From: Oscillatoriales cyanobacterium SM2_2_1
GTDB lineage: Bacteria; Cyanobacteriota; Cyanobacteriia; Pseudanabaenales; Pseudanabaenaceae
Assembly (NCBI GenBank): GCA_012031145.1
Contig: JAAUUH010000013.1
Coordinates: 1 to 45,140, forward strand
Reading direction: 5' to 3'
Length of the DNA stretch: 45,140 nucleotides
Part shown: positions 25,025 to 32,892 of the stretch, piece after piece
Layout: the number at the start of each line of letters is the position of its first letter
Numbering within the stretch: the stretch's first letter is position 1
Notes under the pieces: model-generated
Told to the model about the DNA's origin: nothing
What the model saw: only the letters and a program-made list of their open reading frames with translations
Databases searched by the model: none
Program-made: the position numbers and the translations under genes

Positions 25025-26614
25025 CTAGAGATTTACCACGTAGGCATCCGTCACCCCTTGCACATGGATGATTTCGTCGAGCAACCCCGCTGGCAGGGGA
25101 TCATCGATGTTAAGTACCATCACCGCATCGCCGCGTACCATCCGGCGACCTACCTGCATACTGGCAATGTTGACATTGAAACTCCCCAAGAGGGAGCCAA
25201 TTCGTCCAATAATTCCCGGCATATCTCGGTGCAGGGTCAGGAGCATGTAGTTAGCTGGAGCCACATTGATGGGAAAACCATTGATGCTGGTAATCCGTAG
25301 TTCCGTCTTACCGAGAAGTGCGCCCATGACCGACTGCTGCCCCTGTCCGCACCTGGCCGTGAGCTGAAGTGAGCCCGTGTAGTCTTCAATCGTGGCATCC
25401 CGGGTTTCTGTGACCCGAATCCCCCGCTCCTTGGCCTCAATACTGGCATTGACAAAATTTACCCGCTCGCGCAGGGCCGGCGAGAGTAACCCCTTCAGGG
25501 CAGCCACAACGATTGGCTGGCTGTCACTGGTCGCAATTTCTCCCTGCAGCCGCACATCTAAGCTATCCACTCGCCCGCCCGCCAGTTGCCCAACCAAATT
25601 GCCAAGCATTTCCGCCAGTTGCAAGTAGGGCTTGAGTTTTTGCCAGACTTCCGGGCGCAATCCCGGAATATTCACTGCTGCCCTAGCCGGAATGCCCAAC
25701 AGCACATCGCGGATCTGTTCAGCTACGTCGATCGCAACATTGGACTGGGCCTCTTCAGTGGAAGCCCCTAGGTGGGGGGTCATCACCAAGTTGGCTCCTA
25801 CGGCCCGCAAGGGTGAATCCCCTTCAAGGGGTTCCTGCTCAAAAACGTCCAGCGCCGCGCCGGCCACCCGACCGGACAGAAGGGCTTCGGCTAGGGCCGC
25901 TTCATCAATGATCCCGCCCCGGGCACAATTGATGATCCGCACACCGGGCTTCATCAGGGAGAGGCGATCGCGGTTGATCAGGTGCTGGGTGTCCTTGCTC
26001 TTGGGCACATGGAGAGTGATAAAGTCCGCCTCTCGCAGCAGAATATCCAGTTCCACTAAACCCACACCCAACTGTTCCGCCCGCTCTGGGCTGAGAAAGG
26101 GATCAAAAGCCAAAATCTTCATTCCCATGGCGCGAGCTACGGTGGCCACATGGGAGCCAATTTTACCCAACCCCACCACGCCTAGGGTCTTCTTATACAC
26201 TTCCACACCCGTAAAGCTCTTACGATCCCAAACACCACTGCGTATTGACGCGTTAGCGGCCGGGGTGAATCGCGCTAGGGAAAGCATCATTGCCAAGGTG
26301 TGTTCAGCAGCAGCAATGGTATTCCCCTCGGGGGAGTTGACGACCACAATGCCCATACGTGTCGCCGTAGCCACATCGACATTATCAACACCGACCCCGG
26401 CGCGACCGATGATTTTTAGCTTTTTCCCGGCCTCGATAATCGGCTGGGTGAGCTTGGTGCCCGACCGAATCATGATCGCGTCATATTCGGGAATGATTTC
26501 TTGGAGTTGATCCGGAGTGAGGCTGGTTTTAATGTCAACGGTAGCGACTTGAGACAGGATTTTGATTCCAGCTTGGTCAATGGAATCAGAAACGAGCACT
26601 TTGGGCATAGTCAT
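25025..26614 (-). CDS. serA: D-3-phosphoglycerate dehydrogenase
   Basis: SerA oxidises 3-phosphoglycerate with NAD, the first step of serine synthesis. The 529-residue long form has a substrate domain starting MPKVLVSDSIDQAG, an NAD-binding fold with GVVGLGKIGSHVA, and LHVPKSKDTQHLI. The active-site Arg lies in INCARGGIIDE and the His in MTPHLGAST. The allosteric substrate-binding domain (about 320-450) and a C-terminal ACT domain (about 455-529, LLTLHRDMPGIIGRIGSLLG) follow. Two ATGs lie six bases apart (26614 and 26608), and the second matches most homologues. Confidence 0.97.
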   Translation of the reverse strand: MTMPKVLVSDSIDQAGIKILSQVATVDIKTSLTPDQLQEIIPEYDAIMIRSGTKLTQPIIEAGKKLKIIGRAGVGVDNVDVATATRMGIVVVNSPEGNTIAAAEHTLAMMLSLARFTPAANASIRSGVWDRKSFTGVEVYKKTLGVVGLGKIGSHVATVARAMGMKILAFDPFLSPERAEQLGVGLVELDILLREADFITLHVPKSKDTQHLINRDRLSLMKPGVRIINCARGGIIDEAALAEALLSGRVAGAALDVFEQEPLEGDSPLRAVGANLVMTPHLGASTEEAQSNVAIDVAEQIRDVLLGIPARAAVNIPGLRPEVWQKLKPYLQLAEMLGNLVGQLAGGRVDSLDVRLQGEIATSDSQPIVVAALKGLLSPALRERVNFVNASIEAKERGIRVTETRDATIEDYTGSLQLTARCGQGQQSVMGALLGKTELRITSINGFPINVAPANYMLLTLHRDMPGIIGRIGSLLGSFNVNIASMQVGRRMVRGDAVMVLNIDDPLPAGLLDEIIHVQGVTDAYVVNL

Positions 26615-26777
26615 CCGAAAATTCTCACTTGCTTATATCACTATTTGCGACGCGATCGCCCGCTTTGCAGCAGAACTTTAGACCACCCTCAGGGAGAGAA
26701 AATCCTATCGCAGGCTTGTTCTAACCGAGTCTGCGGTGTATGTTGGAATCACATTAATTATGATTTTGGGGAAAATT

Positions 26778-26876
26778 ATGGCAATTACTGATGCTCAAGT
26801 GCTCACCGCCCTCGTAGTCGCCCTGGTTCCAGCCATTATGGCGGCCCTGCTCGGCTCAGCACTATCCAATTCCTAG
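26778..26876 (+). CDS. psaM: Photosystem I reaction centre subunit M
   Basis: A 32-codon gene too short for routine detection. The product begins MAITDAQVLTALVVALVPA, which aligns residue for residue with the conserved first 19-20 residues of PsaM (MAL[ST]DTQ...LVVALLPA). It is one transmembrane helix. The C-terminus (AALLGSALSNS) differs from the common FRLSTELYK end. It starts at ATG 26778 preceded by TTTGGGGAAAAT as a plausible ribosome-binding site, and it is transcribed away from serA. PsaM is a peripheral single-helix subunit of PSI that contributes to trimer stability and chlorophyll binding. Identification is from memory of the family. Confidence 0.8.
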   Translation: MAITDAQVLTALVVALVPAIMAALLGSALSNS

Positions 26877-26982
26877 GTAACCCTAGAGTGTTTAAGGCTC
26901 CACGGTAGCCCTTAGAGAATTATCTTAGATAACGAGACTATCTACCGAGTCTCCAACCCTAACAATTTCTAGGGAATGCGAG

Positions 26983-27084
26983 ATGTCAGATGTCCACCCA
27001 TTCAAATTAATCATCTATGATATTTATTTGGTTAACTATGTGGACGGCTACACGGCAGATTGCTGGGTCGATAGTTTACTCTAG
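26983..27084 (+). CDS. Possible 33-aa small protein
   Basis: The frame runs from ATG 26983 to TAG 27084. AGGGA lies 8-12 bases before the start as a weak ribosome-binding site. The product has a hydrophobic, aromatic core (KLIIYDIYLVNYV) and ends WVDSLL, with one Cys. I do not recognise it. It lies in a gap of nearly 390 bp between psaM and the next gene, where little else looks coding. It could equally be chance. Confidence 0.3.
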   Translation: MSDVHPFKLIIYDIYLVNYVDGYTADCWVDSLL

Positions 27085-27262
27085 GTGCGCCGTGGGAGTT
27101 CTACGGGCGGTATTCCTGAATAAAATTACTGATCCTCCGCATTAGGTAATCCTTACGACTCATCTTAAAGTAATCCTCAAGCCTGTCCCAAGCTTCGGTA
27201 TGCCTGCTGTTTTGTCCACTGGCTTGTCCACTGTGATGTCTTCCCCGTTGAGTTACTAGACT

Positions 27263-27754
27263 ATGGTTGCCCGCCGCGCTCCTTCCCGTTCCATGCCCTC
27301 CCCGCAGCCCTCTGTGACGCCGACGACTGCGTTGCCAACCATGATGCCGACTGCATTCCCCACCTACAGTGCGGCAGCGGAGGCTAAAGCCAAGCGACAA
27401 CGCTTGCAACAATATAAGATTCGCGGACTCGAAGCCCTTGGTGTGACTATGGTATGTGCCATGCTTTCCCTGGGGGCAATAGCAGCATTGACCCGGCTGC
27501 TCCCCTACAAAGACTCTTTGCAAGATCGATTGACCGATATCGACAGTCAGGTGGTGGAGTTGCAAACCTCAGTTGAGTCCGCTAAGGAACGCCTGCAATC
27601 CTCCTTGAGCACCGGTGAACAGGTGCGCACAATGTATAACCGTGAGGGTTATATCCTTCGAGGGCAAAAAATTGTCCGACTGCGCGATACCCAGCAGGTG
27701 AACCAAGACCCGCCTGGTTCAACTACCACCTCCGATCGCACCGAGTCTCCCTAG
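27263..27754 (+). CDS. Single-pass membrane protein with coiled coil (FtsL/FtsB-like topology)
   Basis: The 163-residue protein has a Pro/Thr-rich cytoplasmic N-terminus (about 1-45) and a basic helix EAKAKRQRLQQYKIRG. One membrane helix spans residues 57-76 (LGVTMVCAMLSLGAIAALTR). A periplasmic coiled coil with heptad-like spacing (LQDRLTDIDSQVVELQTSVESAKERLQ) follows, then a polar tail. This topology resembles the divisome proteins FtsL, FtsB and DivIC, and short cyanobacterial proteins of this kind are widespread. No motif proves the role. It is five bases upstream of the dus gene and probably shares its transcript. Confidence 0.75.
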   Translation: MVARRAPSRSMPSPQPSVTPTTALPTMMPTAFPTYSAAAEAKAKRQRLQQYKIRGLEALGVTMVCAMLSLGAIAALTRLLPYKDSLQDRLTDIDSQVVELQTSVESAKERLQSSLSTGEQVRTMYNREGYILRGQKIVRLRDTQQVNQDPPGSTTTSDRTESP

Positions 27755-27759
27755 ATCCC

Positions 27760-28755
27760 GTGTTCACCGCCCTAGCTCCGATGCAGGATGTGACGGATCT
27801 GGCATTCATGGGGCTAGTTGCCCGGCGATCACCGCCGGACTTTTTTGTGACGGAATATTTTCGGGTCTATGCCGGTTCACGGTTAGATCCTGAAATTCTT
27901 CGATCTATTACTGAAAACGATACGGGGCGGCCGGTATTTGCCCAGTTGATTGGGGAGTCTATTCCGGAGTGCTGCCGAATTATTGGCGAACTCTACCGAT
28001 ACGCGATCGCCGGGATTGACCTCAATCTTGGCTGTCCTGCCCCACGGGTCTACCGCAAGCAGGTAGGTGGTGGGCTGTTGCGGGAACCGGAGGTGGTGGA
28101 TCGGCTCCTAGGAAGTTTGCGGGAAGCGATCCCAACACGCTTTACGGTCAAGATGCGGCTGGGTTTTGAAGATACACGCCATTTCGAGACTCTAATTGGG
28201 CTGATGGCTAAGCATTGCGTTGATCAGGTCACGATCCATGGACGCACCGTGCGCGATCGCTACCAAGGTCCGGTGCAGTATGGGTTGATTGGGGAGGCAG
28301 TGGCGCGGCTTCCCTGTCCGGTTTTGGTTAACGGCGATGTGATTTCGCCGATGCAGGCAGTGCGGGTGCAACAACAAACAGGGGCAGCGGGGGTGATGAT
28401 CGGACGGGGAGCCGTGCGGAATCCATGGATTTTTGGGCAGATTCGTCAAGTTTTGGGCGGCGATATTCCCAAACCAGTGCCACTGTCGGAAGTTTACACC
28501 TACATTCGGGAGCTTTACGGAGTGATCGCCCGTCCCGGCAGTACGGAGCTTAATCGGGTCAATGCCCTCAAAAAGTATTTGAACTTTATTGGTTTGGGGC
28601 TTGATGGGGACGGGGCATTCCTACGACAGGTGCGTCCGGTGAAAACTCAAGAGCAACTCTGGCAGGTGTGCGATCAGTTCTTGACGGGCGATCGCGTTTT
28701 GCCATGGGAGCCTTCACCCCCCAGTGTCTCCACCAGTGCCCTGATTTCCGTCTGA
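27760..28755 (+). CDS. tRNA-dihydrouridine synthase
   Basis: Dus enzymes reduce uridines in the tRNA D-loop with FMN and NADPH. The 331-residue TIM barrel starts with GTG and FTALAPMQDVTD. It shows TEYFRV, PVFAQLIGE, DLNLGCPAP with the catalytic Cys, the VKMRLGFED loop, TIHGRTVRDRYQGP, VLVNGDVIS and GVMIGRGAVRNPWIF. These are the ordered FMN and phosphate-binding signatures. The LNxGCPAP form resembles DusC or DusB-type proteins, so I leave the paralogue open. The gene begins five bases after the coiled-coil membrane protein. Its last 82 bp overlap the convergent glycosyltransferase. Confidence 0.93.
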   Translation: MFTALAPMQDVTDLAFMGLVARRSPPDFFVTEYFRVYAGSRLDPEILRSITENDTGRPVFAQLIGESIPECCRIIGELYRYAIAGIDLNLGCPAPRVYRKQVGGGLLREPEVVDRLLGSLREAIPTRFTVKMRLGFEDTRHFETLIGLMAKHCVDQVTIHGRTVRDRYQGPVQYGLIGEAVARLPCPVLVNGDVISPMQAVRVQQQTGAAGVMIGRGAVRNPWIFGQIRQVLGGDIPKPVPLSEVYTYIRELYGVIARPGSTELNRVNALKKYLNFIGLGLDGDGAFLRQVRPVKTQEQLWQVCDQFLTGDRVLPWEPSPPSVSTSALISV

Positions 28756-29817
28756 AACCGCGCAATTCCAAATCGCTCGGCATTACGGCGACAGACTTGG
28801 GGATCGATGGCTAGGAACTCAAAATCCCTGACAGCCTGCTGAATACTCGCCACCGTTTGCTCGGTGAAGAATAATCCCGTGGCATCTGTTCCCGTCTGCA
28901 CAATTTCCCTGGCCCCGCCCCGACCGTAGGCAATCACTGGTGTGCCGCAGGCCTGGGCCTCCACCATGGCGATGCCGAAATCTTCTTCGGCTGCAAACAC
29001 CATCGCCCGAGACTGCTGGAGATAGGTTTTAAGCATCCCCGGGGCTGGTACCCCAACCATTGAATGTTAGGAACACCCTGGATCAGTTGGCGGAGGCGAT
29101 CGCCCCCGCCCCATCCCCAATCACCACCAATTTGCGGTCAGGCATTCCCACAAATGCCTCTACAATCAGTTCCACCCGCTTATAGGGCACCAAACGCGAG
29201 GCAGTAAGGTAAAAATCCTGGCGATCGCCCCCCAACGTAAACTGCTCCGTATCGACGGGTGGATAAATCACCGTAGCCGTTCGGCGATAGGTTTTGGCGA
29301 TCCGGCGGGCAATAAAGTGGGAATTAGCCACAAAACAATCCACCCCATCGGCGGAACTGCGATCCCACTGCCGTAATCGGTGTAGCAACCAGCGCGTCAG
29401 CCAGCCCTTAATCCCCGAATCCAGCCCCGCCTCCCTGAGGTACTGCCCCTGCAAGTCCCAGGCGTAGCGCATCGGGGAATGGACATAGGCAATGTGCACC
29501 TGATCCGGCCCCGTGAGTACCCCCTTAGCAACCGCATGGTGGCTGGAAATAATCAAGTCATAGCCCGCCAGATCCAACTGTTCGATCGCCAGGGGGAGTA
29601 GCGGCAAATAGAGCCGTAGCCAACGCTTGGACAGGGGCCACCCCTGGGCTACTGAAGTATGTGCCGTTTTCCCCCCCAAAAATGCCCTCTGTTCCGGCGG
29701 CAAAAAATCTGCCACCACCCACAGATCGGCATCAGGAAAAACCCGGAGGAGTTGCTCAAGGACTCGCTCCGAACCGGCATAGGTCGTCAGCCACTCATGG
29801 ACAATGGCAATGCGCAT
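28674..29817 (-). pseudogene. Family 4 glycosyltransferase with two frameshifts
   Basis: The N-terminal Rossmann domain begins MRIAIVHEWLTTYAGSERVLEQL and contains DLIISSHHAVAKGV and YVHSPMRYAWDLQ. It then has VANSHFIARRI, PPVDTEQF and LTASRLVPYKRVELIVEAF. The C-terminal domain has the donor-site EEDFGIAMVEAQACGTPVIAYGRGG. Two breaks separate them. One is in the C runs at 29103-29112, where one base restores GGGDRLRQLIQGVPNIQWLGYQP. The other is in CCCCGGGG at 29037-29044, leading into GMLKTYLQQSRA. Adding both bases gives about 381 residues, normal for GT4. The donor and acceptor sugars are unknown, with cell-surface polysaccharide likely. The double break suggests consensus error, though true decay cannot be excluded. 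Confidence 0.8.
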
Positions 29818-29833
29818 GGGGCAATCCTTAGAA

Positions 29834-30025
29834 TTATGACGCTGCCTTGACCCGAGTCCGCACGGGGATCACTTCGCCAACGAAGCAGGGATCGGCAAGG
29901 GGGCAGGCATCCCACGTGGCCTCAACACCTACATGGAGCATCTGGCAAAATCCCCCCCGCCGACCCTGGGGGTCGTAGTAACGACAAAACCGACATTGTG
30001 GCGTGGTTTCAAAACTGGACTTCAT
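29834..30025 (-). CDS. Small Cys-rich conserved protein (63 aa)
   Basis: The product has CRFCRYYDPQGRRGGFCQML then WDACPLADPCF, five to six Cys in a pattern that could bind zinc or an iron-sulfur cluster. Short proteins with the CxxCxYY...GRRGGxCQ pattern recur in cyanobacteria, but I know no function. ATG 30025 is preceded by a moderately A-rich leader. It lies 16 bp upstream of the family 4 glycosyltransferase on the same strand and is probably in one transcript with it. Confidence 0.7.
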   Translation of the reverse strand: MKSSFETTPQCRFCRYYDPQGRRGGFCQMLHVGVEATWDACPLADPCFVGEVIPVRTRVKAAS

Positions 30026-30385
30026 GATCGTTTGTTCTTATAGATTCCGCAGGGGTATGGTCAAAAAAGTTGATCTAGAAAACCATAAAATAAATTAATT
30101 TATAGATTTATTATTCCTCGGGTATTTCGGAGTACTTTCGGCTAAAAGCTATAATTGGCAATGCTTTGAACGATCCCGAAGAAAAAATTAACTTAAGAAT
30201 ATCTTCAAGTATGGCAAAACCTTCTATGGGTAAGGAATTTTAGGTTTTTGGGGATGGGAAGCATAATTTGGAATATTAAAAATCATTTCCCCTATTGCAA
30301 GTGTTGGCTTCAAGATCAGTCACATTATTTTTAGGAACGGGGGTTCGCTAGAATAATGGGGCTGTCTTTCACTACAACCTCTGTC
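30026..30385. other. A/T-rich divergent promoter region
   Basis: About 330-360 bp between the Cys-rich gene (minus) and the NADH dehydrogenase (plus). It is A/T-rich, has no HIP1 site and no convincing coding frame. It presumably holds both promoters, but I cannot assign specific boxes. Confidence 0.5.
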
Positions 30386-31573
30386 ATGCCTCGAATTTGC
30401 ATCCTTGGCGGTGGTTTTGGCGGTCTGTTTACGGCTTTGCACCTGACTAAATTACCTTGGCGGCACCAACCCGAACTTCTTCTTGTCGATCGCCGCGACC
30501 ATTTTTTGTTTACCCCCCTGCTCTATGAGCTGCTGACGCAGGAGGTGTCTATTGGGCAAATCGCGCCAGCCTTTGACACCCTACTGGCGCGTACGGGAAT
30601 TCGATTCCATTGCGGCGAAGTGACGGCCCTTGATCCCCAAGCTAAGTTGGTGACCCTCACAGGGGGAGCGGGACAGGAGGTATTGACCTATGATGATGTG
30701 GTTCTAGCCCTCGGCAATGAAGCCCCCCTCGATTTGGTGCCGGGCGCACGGGACTATGCCCTACCCTTTCGTACCCTCGATGACGCTCTACGCCTCCATC
30801 GGGCAGTGTCAGACCTTGAGGCTTCCGATCGCGAGAAAATTCGGGTATGCATTGCTGGGGCAGGGGGAAGCGGTGTGGAGCTAGCAGGCAAACTGAGCGA
30901 TCGCCTGAGGGAACGGGGTCGCATTCGACTGATTGATCGCAACCCCCAAATTCTGCCCCACTCGCCGGCCGCCAACCGTCGTCATGCCGAGCGCATCCTG
31001 GGAGATCGGGGTGTTTGGATTGACCTTAAAACCTCCGTGGTGGGCGTTGCCGCCGACGCCATCACCCTAGAATTCCAGGGAATTCAAGAAGCCCTCGCTG
31101 CCGATCTCGTGCTGTGGACCGTGGGCAATAGCCGCCCTAGTCTGCTCCAAGCCCTGTCCCTTGATTTGGCCCCCACGCTCCAGTGTCGCCATGATCCCAA
31201 TCTATTTGCCCTCGGCGACTGTGCGGTGCCATTCCTGCCCTATCCCGCCACTGCCCAAGTTGCCTTCCAGCAGTCGGGCTATTGTGCCTACAACATTTGG
31301 GCTGCCTATCACGGCCAGCGGCTTCTGCCCTTTACCTATCTTCCCCTCGGCGAGTTTGTCAGCTTGGGGGTAGGTGAGGCTTCGGCGGCGCTATTTAACG
31401 TGATTGGCATCAATGGGGCGATCGCCGCCCAGATGCGCCGCTGGGTCTATTTGCTACGAATGCCAACCCTGGACCATCAGTTGCGAGTGGCAGGGGAATG
31501 GCTAGGAAGTTTGGTGAATGATCAGGTCGCGGATCGGATTTCCCGTGAGGCAGAGCCAATGACACCGAAATAG
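30386..31573 (+). CDS. Type II NAD(P)H dehydrogenase (Ndb-like)
   Basis: A flavoprotein of about 395 residues. The FAD site ICILGGGFGGLFTALHL lies at the extreme N-terminus, with VDRRDHFLFTPLLYELL next. The NAD(P) site VCIAGAGGSGVELAG is mid-protein, and the second FAD motif LFALGDCAV precedes the quinone-facing C-terminus. The form FTPLLYELLTQEV is typical of cyanobacterial Ndb enzymes, including NdbB, which reduces demethylphylloquinone. I cannot distinguish NdbA, NdbB and NdbC by eye. ATG 30386 places the dinucleotide fold at the usual position. ATG 30356 would add ten residues. The 3' end overlaps the convergent hypothetical gene by 72 bp. Confidence 0.9.
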   Translation: MPRICILGGGFGGLFTALHLTKLPWRHQPELLLVDRRDHFLFTPLLYELLTQEVSIGQIAPAFDTLLARTGIRFHCGEVTALDPQAKLVTLTGGAGQEVLTYDDVVLALGNEAPLDLVPGARDYALPFRTLDDALRLHRAVSDLEASDREKIRVCIAGAGGSGVELAGKLSDRLRERGRIRLIDRNPQILPHSPAANRRHAERILGDRGVWIDLKTSVVGVAADAITLEFQGIQEALAADLVLWTVGNSRPSLLQALSLDLAPTLQCRHDPNLFALGDCAVPFLPYPATAQVAFQQSGYCAYNIWAAYHGQRLLPFTYLPLGEFVSLGVGEASAALFNVIGINGAIAAQMRRWVYLLRMPTLDHQLRVAGEWLGSLVNDQVADRISREAEPMTPK

Positions 31574-31957
31574 GTCGGGCTCCTGCACCCCTACCGAGGC
31601 GATCGCCGGATGGTCGGGAAATGGGATCAGCCGGTCAAAGGTTAGGGTGGGATCCCCAAAGGCAACTTGAAACAAATACACCGCCGGAGGAGCCGCTAAG
31701 TGATCCAGCACATGCCGAGCCAGCCCGTAGAGGGGTTGTTTTTGGGCGTCAGTGGTGGCAACGGGCTGCACATAGTGTCCCGCGGCCGTCCTGCCGATCA
31801 CTTCACCATAGAGCGGGCCGCGGGCGGTGAGAACAACCGGCAACCAGCGATCGCCCGTCCCAGAGTGGATGCCGCAATGCTGCCGCACCCATTGACGCAG
31901 TTCCTCAACTTGGGCACAGGCTAGGGCTACCGCTTCCATGGTGGTTCCAAAGGTCAT
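31502..31957 (-). CDS. Hypothetical protein, 151 aa
   Basis: The product has an N-terminal helix EAVALACAQVEELRQWVRQHCG, a strand-rich centre (WLPVVLTARGPLYGEVIG) and VYLFQVAFGDPTLTFDRLIPFPD. It ends with a Cys-containing tail. There are no membrane helices. I do not recognise the family. The first codon overlaps the stop of the upstream gene at 31954 by ATGA, which supports that it is real and co-translated. The last 72 bp overlap the end of the NADH dehydrogenase gene on the other strand. Confidence 0.65.
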   Translation of the reverse strand: MTFGTTMEAVALACAQVEELRQWVRQHCGIHSGTGDRWLPVVLTARGPLYGEVIGRTAAGHYVQPVATTDAQKQPLYGLARHVLDHLAAPPAVYLFQVAFGDPTLTFDRLIPFPDHPAIASVGVQEPDLFRCHWLCLTGNPIRDLIIHQTS

Positions 31958-32463
31958 TTTGGCGATTCTAGGGGAATAACCACTTGGGCCTCGGCGATCT
32001 GACTCGCAGTCGCCAGGGGCTGGAGGGAAGGATTAGGGGCATACCCCGTTCCATTAAAGCCCATAACTACATCTCCCCTTCCCTTTGACGCAACGATCAG
32101 GGTGCGCCATCCTTGCCGCCGTTCCGTCGTAACCCGAATTGGCTCGCCAGTGACGGTGCTGAGGGACACCCTGGTAAAACCGGTCGCTGTGCCCCGAAAG
32201 ACCAGCATCGTACAGCCACCGGAGCCACACCAATCCTGACTTTGCAGGAGCACAATGGCATCGGGGAGATTATCTCCGTTGAGATCGGTCAGCCCATGGC
32301 GGAAGGGTGGCAGCCTGTTACTCCCACTCCTGGCAATCTGCTGGCGAATCGCCGTAACGAGGGATGGGGGCAGGGTTTGGGCCGGCACAGGTGTTGGCAC
32401 TAGACTCGGGGACAGCCATAGAACCAAACCCCGGAAAGGCGTCAAGAAACGGGCAATGGGCAT
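31954..32463 (-). CDS. Secreted VCBS/FG-GAP-like protein, 169 aa
   Basis: An N-terminal signal segment (FLTPFRGLVLWLSPSLVPTPVPAQ) is followed by a single calcium-loop-like motif DLNGDNLPDAIVLLQ, typical of FG-GAP/VCBS repeats. GSGGCTMLVFRG and a beta-rich C-terminus come next. The two Cys residues could form a disulfide in the periplasm. The function is unknown. It is coupled by ATGA to the gene at 31502, so the two may act together. Composition and HIP1 content are host-like. Confidence 0.7.
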   Translation of the reverse strand: MPIARFLTPFRGLVLWLSPSLVPTPVPAQTLPPSLVTAIRQQIARSGSNRLPPFRHGLTDLNGDNLPDAIVLLQSQDWCGSGGCTMLVFRGTATGFTRVSLSTVTGEPIRVTTERRQGWRTLIVASKGRGDVVMGFNGTGYAPNPSLQPLATASQIAEAQVVIPLESPK

Positions 32464-32590
32464 AGTTTTGGCAAGCAGAAACAGTCACGATGGGCGATCA
32501 CTGCCGGGTAAGCAGCCCGATTAATCAGCTTTTGGGCCGCGATTGCAGATAATTGCCTCGCCTAGTGTAGGGTACGGTGCCAAGAACTGA

Positions 32591-32613
32591 TCCAGTGACT
32601 GGAGCGTTTTTTA
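32591..32613 (+). terminator. Weak terminator-like hairpin
   Basis: TCCAG and CTGGA (32591-32603) form a 5-bp stem with a 3-nt loop. GCG and a run of six T follow. The stem is short and no plus-strand gene ends nearby, so the function is doubtful. Confidence 0.3.
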
Positions 32614-32692
32614 TTGATGCAGTTTAGCCTTTGCCGGATGCACCCAATACCCGGTTTCTGGGGCACCGTGGAATCCTCCCAAGGTCGAGTCC

Positions 32693-32870
32693 CTAGGGTG
32701 CATCATTAATTCAATCTAGAACCCTCGCGGGGTAAGCATTATCGTGCCCATCAAATTTTATAGCTATATTCGGGTAGGTTCGGACATCGAAGGAAAAGGG
32801 GGTTAGGGGGCTGAGGCTCTAGCCGTGAGAGCATTGGAACGCTATTTGACCGCCCCATGATGACATCCCC
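32693..32870 (+). repeat. F1 dispersed repeat, copy c (with nested R2 fragment)
   Basis: The left end CTAGGGTGCATCATTAATTC and the right end CATGATGACATCCCC match the F1 family. The middle, after TCAAATTTTATAGC, is interrupted by an inverted R2 segment before the F1 sequence resumes at CTGAGGCTCTAGCCGTGAG. This explains its greater length. It ends 22 bp from the stop of the sugar-ABC ATPase gene. Confidence 0.72.
32759..32811 (-). repeat. R2 repeat fragment nested in F1
   Basis: TATAGCTATATTCGGGTAGG and the following CGGACATCGAAGGAAAAGGG are the reverse complement of the right half of R2 copies a and b. Only about 53 bp are present. It lies within F1 copy c, replacing the few bases between TTTTATAG and GGCTGA. 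Confidence 0.7.
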
Positions 32871-32892
32871 AGAGTTCGCCCAAGAATCCGCC

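Larger units (their letters stand above)
32464..32892. other. Intergenic region with terminator-like hairpin and F1/R2 repeats
   Basis: The gap holds the promoter of the secreted-protein gene, a short hairpin with T-run at 32591-32613, and F1 copy c. No convincing coding frame was found. Confidence 0.5.
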
